The translations under genes were made by a program, and so were the position numbers. The notes below the pieces were generated by a model. The model was not told where the DNA came from, ran no database searches, and saw nothing but the letters and a program-made list of their open reading frames with translations. From contig NZ_CP059597.1 in NCBI RefSeq assembly GCF_022369435.1, positions 1,054,001 through 1,118,000 on the forward strand: a DNA stretch of 64,000 bases, in the 5' to 3' direction. Within the stretch, counting starts at the first letter, position 1. Each line of letters starts with the position of its first letter. Positions 1 to 8,674 of this stretch are shown here, piece by piece. Source of the DNA: Campylobacter sp. RM10537 (GTDB lineage: Bacteria > Campylobacterota > Campylobacteria > Campylobacterales > Campylobacteraceae).

Positions 1-1
1 G

Positions 2-472
2 GGAGTAAAAAATTTTTTTGACAATTTATTTTCGCCTATGCGTTTTGTTGGAAATGTTTTGCAATTTAAATTTGAAAATGCTGGAGAAGAATTTAAAAGA
101 TTTATCGCTAATACAATTATGGGTTTTGGGGGCTTAATGGATCCAGCTAGCAAAATGGGATTAAAAAAACATCCTGCTGATCTTGGAACAGTTTTAGGAC
201 ATTGGGGAGTTGGTGGAGGTTTTCATTTAGTATTGCCTGTATTAGGACCTAGTAATTTAAGAGATACTTTAACCTTGCCTGCAATTTGGTATGCAAATCC
301 CGTAAGCTATATAGAGCCTCAATGGGTTAGTATTACTATAAGTACTTATGGCTTTGGAAATGAACTTAGTTTTAAACTTGATGAAATTGATGAAATTTAC
401 TATAATACACCAAATTTATATCCATTTTTAAGAGATGCTTATGAACAAAGAAGGCAAGAATTAAGCAAATAA
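2..472 (+). CDS. mlaA: MlaA/VacJ-family outer-membrane lipoprotein, 5' end missing
   Basis: The reading frame is open to the first base of the window (it reads GVKNFFDNLFSP before the first ATG at 38), so this is the 3' part of a gene and the ATG at 38 is internal. The sequence shows MlaA hallmarks: GVKNFFDNL, an FIANTIMGFGGLMDPA-like segment and LGHWGVGGGFHLVLPVLGPSNLRD. MlaA proteins sit in the outer membrane and remove phospholipid from its outer leaflet, passing it to the periplasmic carrier MlaC. The next gene, 8 bases downstream, encodes an MlaC-like protein, which supports the call. The N-terminal lipoprotein signal is outside the window. Corresponds, as I recall, to Cj1371. Confidence 0.88.
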   Translation, partial: GVKNFFDNLFSPMRFVGNVLQFKFENAGEEFKRFIANTIMGFGGLMDPASKMGLKKHPADLGTVLGHWGVGGGFHLVLPVLGPSNLRDTLTLPAIWYANPVSYIEPQWVSITISTYGFGNELSFKLDEIDEIYYNTPNLYPFLRDAYEQRRQELSK

Positions 473-480
473 GGACAAAA

Positions 481-1047
481 ATGAAAAAAATTATTTTATT
501 ATTCTTTTTTTTAGGAAATATTTGGGCTCTAAATTTAAACGATATCCCAAATACTATGCAAAATAATATTGACAAAAGTTTAAATTTTTTAAAAACTCAA
601 AAAGATAAAAATTTAGTAGCAAATGAAATTTTTAAACTTTTCGATGATATTATTGATTATAAACTCATGGCAAAACTTAGTCTTTCAAAAAATTATGATA
701 AGCTTAACAAACAAGAGCAAGAAGAATTTTCAAAAGCTTTTGAACAAAGTCTTAAAAAAAGTTTTACTGATAAGCTAAGTCTTTATAAAGATCAGATTCT
801 AAAAGTAAAAAATGGGGAGCTTAAAAATGAAAAAAGATATTTTCTTATAACTTCTATTATTGACAATGGAGAAGAAAAAAATATTATTTTCAAATTTTAC
901 AACAACAATAATAATTGGTTGATTTATGATGTTGATGTATTAGGAGTTAGTATTATTCAAACCTATCGTTCTCAATTTGGAGATATTTTATCGAGTGAAG
1001 GATTTCAAGCTTTATTACAAAAACTTAAAAATATCACTATAAAATAA
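481..1047 (+). CDS. mlaC: MlaC/Ttg2D-like periplasmic phospholipid carrier
   Basis: 188 residues with a clear Sec signal peptide (MKKIILLFFFLGNIWA) and then a mostly alpha/beta domain with the Ttg2D-type stretches FDDIIDYKLMAKLSL and LIYDVDVLGVSIIQTYRSQFGDIL. Proteins of this family ferry phospholipid across the periplasm between the outer-membrane MlaA complex and an inner-membrane ABC transporter. The gene lies between the mlaA-like gene and an RND/MMPL gene with almost no spacing (the next ATG follows the stop directly), so the three are probably one operon. The inner-membrane MlaFEDB genes are not in this window. Confidence 0.85.
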   Translation: MKKIILLFFFLGNIWALNLNDIPNTMQNNIDKSLNFLKTQKDKNLVANEIFKLFDDIIDYKLMAKLSLSKNYDKLNKQEQEEFSKAFEQSLKKSFTDKLSLYKDQILKVKNGELKNEKRYFLITSIIDNGEEKNIIFKFYNNNNNWLIYDVDVLGVSIIQTYRSQFGDILSSEGFQALLQKLKNITIK

Positions 1048-3501
1048 ATGTTTTCAAAATTTTTAAAACTAATTATTTCTTACCCAAAAACTACTTTTTT
1101 GGGAACTCTTTTTATTTGTTTATTTCTTAGTTTTTTCGCCTTTAAAATAAGCGTTGATGCAAGCGCTGAGAGTTTATTGCTTGAAGACGATATTGATTTA
1201 AAAACCTTTAGAGAAATTTCAAAACATTATAAAAATGATAATTTTTTAATTCTTGCCTTTAAACCTCAAGATGGAAATCTTTTTTCAAAAACAAATCTAT
1301 CTAAATTAGAAAAAATTCATTATGAACTAGAAAAAGCACCTTTGGTTAATCGCGTTTTTAGCATCATCAATGCACCTTTATTGCAAAGCTCTGAAAATAC
1401 AGACTTTAAAGAACTTTTAAAAAATATACCCAATATACAAAGTAAAGATATTAATCAAACAAAAGCAAAAAGTGAAATTTTAAATAATCCTTTTTATAAA
1501 AATAATATTATCTCAAAAGATGGAAAAATCACAGGAATTATTATTTATCTAAAAACAGATTATATTTACGATAAACTTATAGAAAAAAGAGATTTGGCTA
1601 AAAACGAAAAAGAAAAAAATGCTATTCGTTTGGCGATTAAAAAGCATCAAGATCAGCAAAAAATTCTCAATAAACAAAACTTAGATTTTATAAAAAATAT
1701 CATAAAAAAATACGAAACTAACCAAGATAAACTTTATCTTGGTGGTGTCAGCATGATAGCTGATGATATGATCACCTATATAAAATCCGATCTTTTAATT
1801 TATGGAGTTTCTTTAGTTTTTTTATTAGCAATTGCATTATACTATTTTTTTAGAACTTGGCGTTTTGTTTTTTTACCCCTTTTTATATGTTTTATCAGTT
1901 TGAGTGCGGCAAGTGGAATATTTGCTCTTTTAAATTTTCAAATTACTGTTATTTCTTCTAATTACGTTGCCCTAGTTTTAATCATAACGCTAAGTGTTGT
2001 AATTCACTTAATCACTCATTTTATAGAAATCTCTCAAGCCCATCCTAAAGCAAAAATTCAACGCCTTGTGCTTCAAACCTTATTAGCTAAAGCAAAACCC
2101 AGTCTTTATGCTATAGTTACAACTATGATAGGCTTTTGCTCTCTTATACTTTCAAACATAGAACCTATTATAAAATTAGGTATTATGATGAGTATAGGTA
2201 TAGGTTTAGCTTTAATTTTTAGTTATTTATTTTTAGCAAGTGTTTTAGTTTTGCTCAAGCCGAAACAATATTATAAAAAAGAATTTAAATTTAATCTTTT
2301 AGAATTTTGTGCAAAAATAAGTTTGGATCCAAAAAAACGTTATATTATTTATGGAATTTCTTGTATAGCAATTTTAATATCTTTATTTGGAATTTCTAAA
2401 CTGAGAGTTGAAAATTCTTTTGTAAACTATTTTAGAGATAGTAGCGAGATTAAAAAAGGATTGCTTGTTATTGATAAAAATTTAAGTGGAACCTTGCCTT
2501 TAGATGTAATTATACGCTTTAAAGATAATCAAAAAAATACTGATTCAAATAATACTTTAGATAGTTTTGAAGATGAATTTGAAAATTTAGAAAAAAAAGA
2601 TACCTATTGGTTTAACTCCCAAAAAACACGTATTGCTAAAAAAGTTCATGAATTTTTAGAACATCAAAAATTTGTAGGTTCGGTTCTTAGTTTAAATAGT
2701 CTTTTAATTTTGGGAAAAAATATCAATCATGGTGAAGATTTAGATGATTTTGCATTGGCATTTTTAAATGAGAATTTACCGCAAAATTTTAAACAAGATC
2801 TCATTTCTCCTTTTGTTAATATAAAAAATAATGAATTAAGATTTACAATGCGTATTGTTGATTCTGATCCAAATTTAAGACGTAATGAATTTTTAACGAA
2901 ACTTAATGAAAATTTACACAAACTTTTAAAAAATGATAATGTACAAATTCAAATTACAGGTATTATGGTACTTTACAATAATATGCTTCAAAGCCTTTTT
3001 TCTTCGCAATTTGATACACTTGTTTTTGTTATATTGGCTATTTTTATTCTTTTTATCTTTGTTTTTCGTGATTTAAAATTTTCTATTATAGCTATACTTG
3101 TTAATGTTATTCCTTTAAGTGTTGTTTTTGCATTAATGGGATTATGTAAAATTCCTCTTGATATGATGAGTATTACAATAGCTGCTATTGCTATAGGCAT
3201 TGGCGTTGATGATGCTATTCATTATATTTACCGTTTTAAGGAAGAAATTAAGACTAAAAGTATTGAAAAAGCTATAATAAATTCTCATCTTAGTATAGGC
3301 TCAGCACTTTATTATACAACCATAAGTATTGTATTAGGATTTAGTGTTATGATGAGTAGTAATTTTATTCCTACAATCTATTTTGGAGTTTTAACAATCT
3401 TTGTTATGATTTTACTCTTAAGCGGGAGTTTATTTTTACTCCCTAGCTTTTTGATTAGTATTTATTCTAAGAAAGCCAAAATTGAAAACCAACATAAATA
3501 G
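1048..3501 (+). CDS. RND/MMPL-family membrane transport protein
   Basis: 817 residues in two repeated halves. Each half has one N-terminal helix, a large periplasmic domain, then a block of about five helices (helices near residues 245-400 and 655-805). The second block contains IGIGVDDAIHYIYRF, the GxxxDD/H signature of RND/MMPL proteins, and the first has LIITLSVVIHLITHF at the equivalent place. The family exports lipids or hydrophobic compounds, including the hopanoid transporter HpnN. Start-to-stop contact with the MlaC-like gene suggests a role in lipid traffic to or from the outer membrane, which is inference. Its 3' end overlaps the minus-strand mini-ORF at 3467-3547. Confidence 0.85.
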   Translation: MFSKFLKLIISYPKTTFLGTLFICLFLSFFAFKISVDASAESLLLEDDIDLKTFREISKHYKNDNFLILAFKPQDGNLFSKTNLSKLEKIHYELEKAPLVNRVFSIINAPLLQSSENTDFKELLKNIPNIQSKDINQTKAKSEILNNPFYKNNIISKDGKITGIIIYLKTDYIYDKLIEKRDLAKNEKEKNAIRLAIKKHQDQQKILNKQNLDFIKNIIKKYETNQDKLYLGGVSMIADDMITYIKSDLLIYGVSLVFLLAIALYYFFRTWRFVFLPLFICFISLSAASGIFALLNFQITVISSNYVALVLIITLSVVIHLITHFIEISQAHPKAKIQRLVLQTLLAKAKPSLYAIVTTMIGFCSLILSNIEPIIKLGIMMSIGIGLALIFSYLFLASVLVLLKPKQYYKKEFKFNLLEFCAKISLDPKKRYIIYGISCIAILISLFGISKLRVENSFVNYFRDSSEIKKGLLVIDKNLSGTLPLDVIIRFKDNQKNTDSNNTLDSFEDEFENLEKKDTYWFNSQKTRIAKKVHEFLEHQKFVGSVLSLNSLLILGKNINHGEDLDDFALAFLNENLPQNFKQDLISPFVNIKNNELRFTMRIVDSDPNLRRNEFLTKLNENLHKLLKNDNVQIQITGIMVLYNNMLQSLFSSQFDTLVFVILAIFILFIFVFRDLKFSIIAILVNVIPLSVVFALMGLCKIPLDMMSITIAAIAIGIGVDDAIHYIYRFKEEIKTKSIEKAIINSHLSIGSALYYTTISIVLGFSVMMSSNFIPTIYFGVLTIFVMILLLSGSLFLLPSFLISIYSKKAKIENQHK

Positions 3502-3547
3502 CATAAATTAAAATAACAGCAATTATATATTTTATAAATTTCTTCAT
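3467..3547 (-). CDS. candidate 26-residue single-span membrane peptide
   Basis: Immediately after rdgB on the minus strand, an ATG overlaps the rdgB stop (ATGA) and opens a 26-codon frame. It begins [17 protein letters not shown] and ends FWLS: a basic N-terminus followed by one hydrophobic helix. The ATGA overlap would let terminating rdgB ribosomes restart here. The frame runs 35 bases into the convergent 3' end of the RND gene. Composition looks like a real small inner-membrane peptide, but the frame is short and A/T-rich DNA yields such peptides by chance, so this is a candidate only. Confidence 0.4.
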   Translation of the reverse strand: MKKFIKYIIAVILIYAIYVGFQFWLS

Positions 3548-4155
3548 CTTTCTTTTTCCTTTTTAATCATTTCCAAAATAATTAAAGCAAGTTCCATAGC
3601 TTTAAATCTATGTGAGATTTTATTCTTTTGATTAGGTTCAAGTTCAGCTAAAGTTTGTTCAAAATCCTTTGGAATAAAAAGACTATCGTAACCAAAACCC
3701 TTATCTCCTTTTTCCTTATTGATAACTTTTCCATGCATACTTGCTTGAGTTACATACTCCCCATTAAAACCCACCAAAGCAATAGCAGCTTTATAGTGAG
3801 CTTTACTTTCAGAAATATTTAAATTTTTCATTTGAGAAAGTAATTTTTCTCTATTACTTTTATCATCGCTTTGAATACTAAAACGAGCAGAATAAATTCC
3901 AGGCTTTCCATCTAAAGCGTCAACGCAAATTCCACTATCATCGCTTAATACAATAAAATCTTTTTTCTGTTTTTGATTTAAAGCATTAAAAACAGCTCTA
4001 GCTTTTATTAAAGCATTTTCTTTAAAGCTTTTACCATTTTCTTCTATTTCAAAAGGCTCAAGAACATCACCAAAAGAGTATAAAGGATAATTTTTTATCA
4101 TATCCTTAAATTCTAAAACTTTGTGTGCGTTATTTGTTGCCAAAAGAATTTTCAT
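3544..4155 (-). CDS. rdgB: non-canonical purine NTP pyrophosphatase (RdgB/HAM1 family)
   Basis: 203 residues, the normal family length. The N-terminal [13 protein letters not shown] is the nucleotide-binding start of ITPase-fold proteins; [22 protein letters not shown] near residues 70-92 carries the catalytic acidic residues; [10 protein letters not shown] and the C-terminal ISHRFKAME are also typical. The enzyme hydrolyses dITP, ITP and XTP to monophosphates and so keeps deaminated purines out of DNA. It is cytoplasmic. It is transcribed convergently with the upstream RND gene and its stop overlaps the start of the mini-ORF. Confidence 0.95.
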   Translation of the reverse strand: MKILLATNNAHKVLEFKDMIKNYPLYSFGDVLEPFEIEENGKSFKENALIKARAVFNALNQKQKKDFIVLSDDSGICVDALDGKPGIYSARFSIQSDDKSNREKLLSQMKNLNISESKAHYKAAIALVGFNGEYVTQASMHGKVINKEKGDKGFGYDSLFIPKDFEQTLAELEPNQKNKISHRFKAMELALIILEMIKKEKER

Positions 4156-4269
4156 ACCTTATCCTTTCTTTTTTTAGCCATGAAAACTTTAAAAAAGTCT
4201 AGCATAATTTTCAAAAGCTTACAAGAAAATTATCCCTTAAAATTAAAAATAAGTTAATCTAAATCATAG

Positions 4270-4275
4270 TAAAAT
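4270..4275 (+). promoter_or_regulatory. possible -10 element for the MFS gene
   Basis: TAAAAT lies about 33 bases before the ATG at 4308 in an A/T-rich 152-base gap. The ribosome site AGGAAGG follows at about 4297-4303. A match this weak in A/T-rich DNA has low specificity. Confidence 0.3.
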
Positions 4276-4307
4276 TATCTCAATTTAAAAATTTTAGGAA
4301 GGTAACA

Positions 4308-5603
4308 ATGTTAAATAATGTTTTAGCTTTATCATTTATAATTGGAACTAGATTTTTCGGACTTTTCATTGTTTTACCTGTCTTAAGTCTTTATACTTTA
4401 AAATTAGAACACGCAAATGAATTTTTAGTAGGATTTTTAGTAGGAATTTATTCTCTTACTCAAATGATTTTACAAATGCCTTTTGGAATTTTAAGCGATA
4501 AAATAGGTCGTAAAAAAACAATGCTTATAGGACTCTTAATCTTTATCTTTGGTTCTTTAATTTGCGCATTTTCTCATGATATTTACATGATGCTATTAGG
4601 AAGAATGCTTCAAGGTGCTGGAGCTATTGGAGGTGTCGCTACAGCTATGATTAGTGATTTTATTACAGAAGAAAATCGTGGTAAAGCTATGGCTATTATG
4701 GGTTCTTTTATTGGTCTTAGCTTTGCTAGTTCTATGGTTATTTCTCCTTTAATGAGTGCAAAATGGGGACTATCTAGTCTTTTTTATTTGAGTGCAGCCT
4801 TATCAGCTTTATGTATTGTTTTGCTCTATAGCGTTGTTCCAAAAGAAAATAAAATCACTCACCATAATCAAAAAACACCTTTTTTACATTTGATTAGACA
4901 AAAAAATTTAGCTCTAATGAATATTACAAATTGTATGCAAAAGATGCTTATGAGTATAGCATTTTTAAGCATACCTATTATTTTGGTTAAACATTTAGGT
5001 TTTCATGAAAATAAACTTTGGACTGTTTATACACCCTCTATGATTGCAGGATTTATTGCTATGGGTTTTGCTGGAAGTTTAGGAGAAAAAAAAGGCTTAG
5101 CTAAACAAATTTTACTACTTGGTGTGGTATTTTTTATTTGTTCTTATATTCTTTTTAATCTTGCTAATTCTATCAATCTTTTTATTATTGCTATTATAAT
5201 ATTTTTTATTGGATTTAATTTGCATGAACCTATAATGCAAAGCTGTGCATCAAAATTTTGCAAAGTTCATGAAAAAGGCGCAGCATTAGGTCTTTTTAAT
5301 GCTTTTGGTTATGCGGGAAGTTTTATAGGTGGAACTATTGGTGGGATATTTTTGCATCTTAATCAATTAAATCTTTTAACAATGATTTTAATTGTTTTAG
5401 CTATTTTTTGGTTGGTTAGTCTCTTTTTCTTAAAAAATCCATCTGAATTTAAAAATATTTATCTACCTTTAAGCACATCTTTAGATTTAAAAGAATTTGG
5501 AAAAAATATAGGAGTGGTAGATATTTATAAAAATTCTAAAAATTTAATTATTAAATTTGATAGCAAAATTACAAACGAAGAAAACTTAAAAGCTAAAATT
5601 TAA
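4308..5603 (+). CDS. major facilitator superfamily efflux transporter
   Basis: 431 residues with about twelve hydrophobic spans. The loop between helices 2 and 3 reads GILSDKIGRKKTMLIG, the MFS motif A (GxLaDrxGrkxxl), and LGRMLQGAGAIGGVATAMISDF resembles the drug:H+ antiporter motifs B/C. Residues after about 380 form a hydrophilic tail. The substrate cannot be read from the sequence; the YajR-like sugar/drug efflux group is the closest impression. The last 11 bases overlap tail-to-tail with the lipoprotein gene on the other strand. Confidence 0.85.
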   Translation: MLNNVLALSFIIGTRFFGLFIVLPVLSLYTLKLEHANEFLVGFLVGIYSLTQMILQMPFGILSDKIGRKKTMLIGLLIFIFGSLICAFSHDIYMMLLGRMLQGAGAIGGVATAMISDFITEENRGKAMAIMGSFIGLSFASSMVISPLMSAKWGLSSLFYLSAALSALCIVLLYSVVPKENKITHHNQKTPFLHLIRQKNLALMNITNCMQKMLMSIAFLSIPIILVKHLGFHENKLWTVYTPSMIAGFIAMGFAGSLGEKKGLAKQILLLGVVFFICSYILFNLANSINLFIIAIIIFFIGFNLHEPIMQSCASKFCKVHEKGAALGLFNAFGYAGSFIGGTIGGIFLHLNQLNLLTMILIVLAIFWLVSLFFLKNPSEFKNIYLPLSTSLDLKEFGKNIGVVDIYKNSKNLIIKFDSKITNEENLKAKI

Positions 5604-6117
5604 AATAGAAAAAGCTTGTAATTTGATTAAGAATTTTATCCTCTAACGAAACTTGGCAACGCTCTTTATTTGCTAAATAAGCTGTTCTGGCAATCAAACT
5701 TGTTTTTTGAGCTTTGCCATTTTTAATAACTTCTATATTTAATTGCATACTATAATAATTCTCAACAAGCCATTCTCCTTGGCTTTCTAAAGGATCAAAA
5801 TCATAAAAAAATCTAGCTGAAGTGTTTATCCTTTGTGCATAAGAATGTTTTTTCATATCAACAAGATTGAGATAAATTTTATATGTTGGATTTTGATTGC
5901 TTTGTTTAAGTCCTAAATTTCGCAATCTATTAGCTAATTTAATTTCCAACTCACTTTTAATTTTACTTGGATTTTGAAAAAGAATTTCAAAAGTTTCATT
6001 TAGATGCGCTTGAAGAAATATTCCTTCATTATTTGTCCGTATAGAACTTTCAACAAAAGTAGAATTAGCACAAGCACTCATAAAGAGTGCTAAAAATATA
6101 AAAATAAAAATTTTCAT
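5593..6117 (-). CDS. predicted lipoprotein of unknown function
   Basis: 174 residues starting with a hydrophobic signal and a lipobox (ALFMSAC, Cys16), so it should be lipidated and membrane-anchored on the periplasmic side. The rest has no motif I recognise; it contains LANRLRNLGLKQSNQNPTY, which reads like the lipoproteins that assist surface or transport complexes. Its ATG overlaps the stop of the DsbC-like gene (ATGA), so the two are translationally coupled. Corresponds, as I recall, to Cj1381. Confidence 0.75.
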   Translation of the reverse strand: MKIFIFIFLALFMSACANSTFVESSIRTNNEGIFLQAHLNETFEILFQNPSKIKSELEIKLANRLRNLGLKQSNQNPTYKIYLNLVDMKKHSYAQRINTSARFFYDFDPLESQGEWLVENYYSMQLNIEVIKNGKAQKTSLIARTAYLANKERCQVSLEDKILNQITSFFYFKF

Positions 6118-6824
6118 TTTATAATAGTTGGAGTAGCACTAAGTCCTAAAGCACGATATTTTTCATAAAGAGAGAATATCTGTTTTAATTCAGCATCGCT
6201 AACTTTTGGATAACTTTTAATATTTGGATCGTAATACTTTTTTAAAATTGCTATTTTTTCATCATCGCTTTTAGCTTTTTTGCTTTCTTTATAAATTAAT
6301 GCTGATTTTTCAAAAGCCGATTTTCCATGTACTGGGGTTAAAATATAATTGATTTGATAATTTTTAAGCTCATCTTTAATTTGCTCTAATTGTTCTCTAC
6401 AAAAAGGGCATTCTGGATCAGAGAATACATACATTGCAGGTTTATTTTTATCTCCCATGGCAATTACCATTTTTTCCTTTTGTGCTACAGGTTTAGCATT
6501 TTTAGCAAAATGCTCTCTAGCTTCTTGAAATTTCTTCATTTCATATTCTTGAGCATAAGAAGTTCTTGTCTTTAAATCAATAATATCAGGAACTATAATA
6601 TTATCCTTTGTAAAAAGAATTTGATCTTGAGTTTGACCATCAACACTTACGCTAACAATTACACTTTCAAACCCAGTATCTCCAACTTTTTGACGATCCT
6701 TTACAGTTACAGTAGCATTTGGAAATTGCATTTTAATACTTTTTGAATAAAAATCACTGATTTCGCTATTGCTCGCAGCAAACAAAGATGCTGAACAAGC
6801 TAAAATTAAGCTTAATTTTTTCAT
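6114..6824 (-). CDS. DsbC/DsbG-like periplasmic thiol:disulfide interchange protein
   Basis: 236 residues with a signal peptide (MKKLSLILACSASLFAAS). The N-terminal part (about 20-80) resembles the DsbC/G dimerisation domain, a linker follows, then a thioredoxin-fold domain with active site CPFC (Cys139-Cys142) in SDPECPFCREQ. DsbC-type enzymes isomerise or reduce wrong disulfides in periplasmic proteins. The protein stops directly after the cis-proline motif ATPTII, whereas family members usually continue for about twenty more residues. It is coupled to the downstream lipoprotein gene. Corresponds, as I recall, to Cj1380. Confidence 0.85.
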   Translation of the reverse strand: MKKLSLILACSASLFAASNSEISDFYSKSIKMQFPNATVTVKDRQKVGDTGFESVIVSVSVDGQTQDQILFTKDNIIVPDIIDLKTRTSYAQEYEMKKFQEAREHFAKNAKPVAQKEKMVIAMGDKNKPAMYVFSDPECPFCREQLEQIKDELKNYQINYILTPVHGKSAFEKSALIYKESKKAKSDDEKIAILKKYYDPNIKSYPKVSDAELKQIFSLYEKYRALGLSATPTIIK

Positions 6825-6871
6825 TTATCTTCCTTAAAAAATAAAATATGGGTTTATTGTATAATGATTTT

Positions 6872-8674
6872 CTAAATACTTGTTTTTAAAAATCTTTTTT
6901 CGTCTTTTTTTTGCACTCTTTCATCTTTATCTAAATATTCCAAATAAGCTATTGCATATTTTCTCGATAAATGAAAAATTTCTTTCATTTTTTGCACATC
7001 AAGAATTCTAGTTTCTAAAATTTTCAAACATTCTTGCATTAATCGATCTAAAGATTTTTTTTCTACAAAAAGATTATGAGAAAGTCTGACAACTAACTTT
7101 TCTTGGGTAAGTTTTTTTAAAATTTCATCACCACTCTTTCGATCAAGATCCAAATCTTCATAAAGATTATAAGGAGCTTGCGGCATAATACCTTGTTTTT
7201 TCAATATTTCATAGAGTTCATTATTATTTCTTTGCTTGAGTTTTTCAAAATCAGTACCTTTTTTAAAATATATTCCATTTTTAAAATCAAGCAAATTTTG
7301 CATATTCTTAAGCCCAAATTCACAAAATTCCATACTTGCCCAAGAAATTCTTAAAGATAATGAAGTCGGAGAAAACATAGCATAAGGATTTTTATCCAAT
7401 ATAAAAACAATTATTTTTTTAAATTCATCCAAAGCTAAAAGATTGTAGACATTAAGATTTTTTTCATCTACAAAAACTCCATTTATTTTTTTTGCTAAAT
7501 CCAAAGCTTCTTTATGAGATAATTTAAATCTTTGATAGCTAGAAAGTAAGCCAAAACCCATTTTATGAATATCTTTTAAGAACCCAAAAACAGCTTTAAA
7601 GTCTCTATTTTTAAGCAAAAATAATAATTTATTTTTCATTTCTTTCTTTAAAGGCTCACTCACAGGATTTAAAACTCTACCGCCTCCTACAATGCGATTA
7701 TTTTGAAGTAAAATAAATTTTTCATCAAAACATAAAAAAAGCTGAGTTTTAAAAACAAGATGAGCAAAAAATTCGTCATTATCTAATTCTTTTAAAATTA
7801 CAAGTTTGCATTCTACACTTTTACTCCCTACGCAAAAAAGCATTTTTTCATTTTTTAATCCTCTTTTAGCCTTAATTAAAACATCACATTCTAAAAATCC
7901 TTTAAAAACACCTTTTTTACTTAAGATAAAACCTTTTTTTAAATCTCTATGATCGCAATTTAAACTCAATGCCACACGATTAAAAGCTCTAATTTCTTCA
8001 CAATTTTCATCATGATTTTGTATATTTTTTACCAAAAGTTCTTTTTGATTATCTAAGCAAATAATTTTTTCATTGACGCTAATTTTTCCCTCATTTAAAC
8101 TGCCAGTTACAACAGTTCCTATACCTTTTAGCGTAAAAACTCTATCTATATAATAACGAAAAATCAAATCATCATTTGCATTTTTATTTTTTAAATTTAA
8201 AAGATAATCTTTTAAAATATTAATACTAACTTGTTCTTTTATAGATGTATAAAAAACACTCGAGGGGTTAAAATTTAAATTTTTTAAAATTTCTTGTCCA
8301 CGCTCTTTATAGTTTTGACATAAATCACACTTGCTAAATACAATGATAATCTCTTTAATTTCTAGAATTTCAAGCACTTCTAAATGCTCTATACTCTGCT
8401 CTTTTAAGCCTTCGTTAATATCTATAACAAATAAGCAAGCACTAAAACCAAATGCTCCACTAATCATAGTTTTAACTAAATCTTTATGTCCTGGAACATC
8501 GATGAAAGATAAATGTTTATCCTTTAATTTTAAATTTGAAAAACTTAAATTAATTGTAATTTGTCTTTCTTTTTCCTCTTTTAAATTATCTCCATCAAAG
8601 CCATTTAAAGCTTTAATCAAAGAAGTTTTTCCATGATCAATATGTCCAGCAGTTCCAATAAGCAAAGAATTCAT
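6872..8674 (-). CDS. selB: selenocysteine-specific translation elongation factor SelB
   Basis: 600 residues. The N-terminal GTPase has G1 GTAGHIDHGKT (residues 7-17), G3 DVPGHKD and an SKCD-like G4. EF-Tu-type beta-barrel domains follow (GIGTVVTGSL), and the C-terminal third is made of winged-helix repeats that bind the SECIS RNA. SelB brings Sec-tRNA to in-frame UGA codons; in Campylobacter the expected client is formate dehydrogenase. The start overlaps the end of selA by 4 bases, so the pair is one operon. selC and selD are not in this window. Confidence 0.96.
   Translation of the reverse strand: MNSLLIGTAGHIDHGKTSLIKALNGFDGDNLKEEKERQITINLSFSNLKLKDKHLSFIDVPGHKDLVKTMISGAFGFSACLFVIDINEGLKEQSIEHLEVLEILEIKEIIIVFSKCDLCQNYKERGQEILKNLNFNPSSVFYTSIKEQVSINILKDYLLNLKNKNANDDLIFRYYIDRVFTLKGIGTVVTGSLNEGKISVNEKIICLDNQKELLVKNIQNHDENCEEIRAFNRVALSLNCDHRDLKKGFILSKKGVFKGFLECDVLIKAKRGLKNEKMLFCVGSKSVECKLVILKELDNDEFFAHLVFKTQLFLCFDEKFILLQNNRIVGGGRVLNPVSEPLKKEMKNKLLFLLKNRDFKAVFGFLKDIHKMGFGLLSSYQRFKLSHKEALDLAKKINGVFVDEKNLNVYNLLALDEFKKIIVFILDKNPYAMFSPTSLSLRISWASMEFCEFGLKNMQNLLDFKNGIYFKKGTDFEKLKQRNNNELYEILKKQGIMPQAPYNLYEDLDLDRKSGDEILKKLTQEKLVVRLSHNLFVEKKSLDRLMQECLKILETRILDVQKMKEIFHLSRKYAIAYLEYLDKDERVQKKDEKRFLKTSI

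Noticed and set aside
38-472. Treating the ATG at 38 as the start of a complete gene
   Set aside because: The frame is open to base 2 and encodes conserved MlaA sequence before that ATG, so the gene is cut by the window edge.
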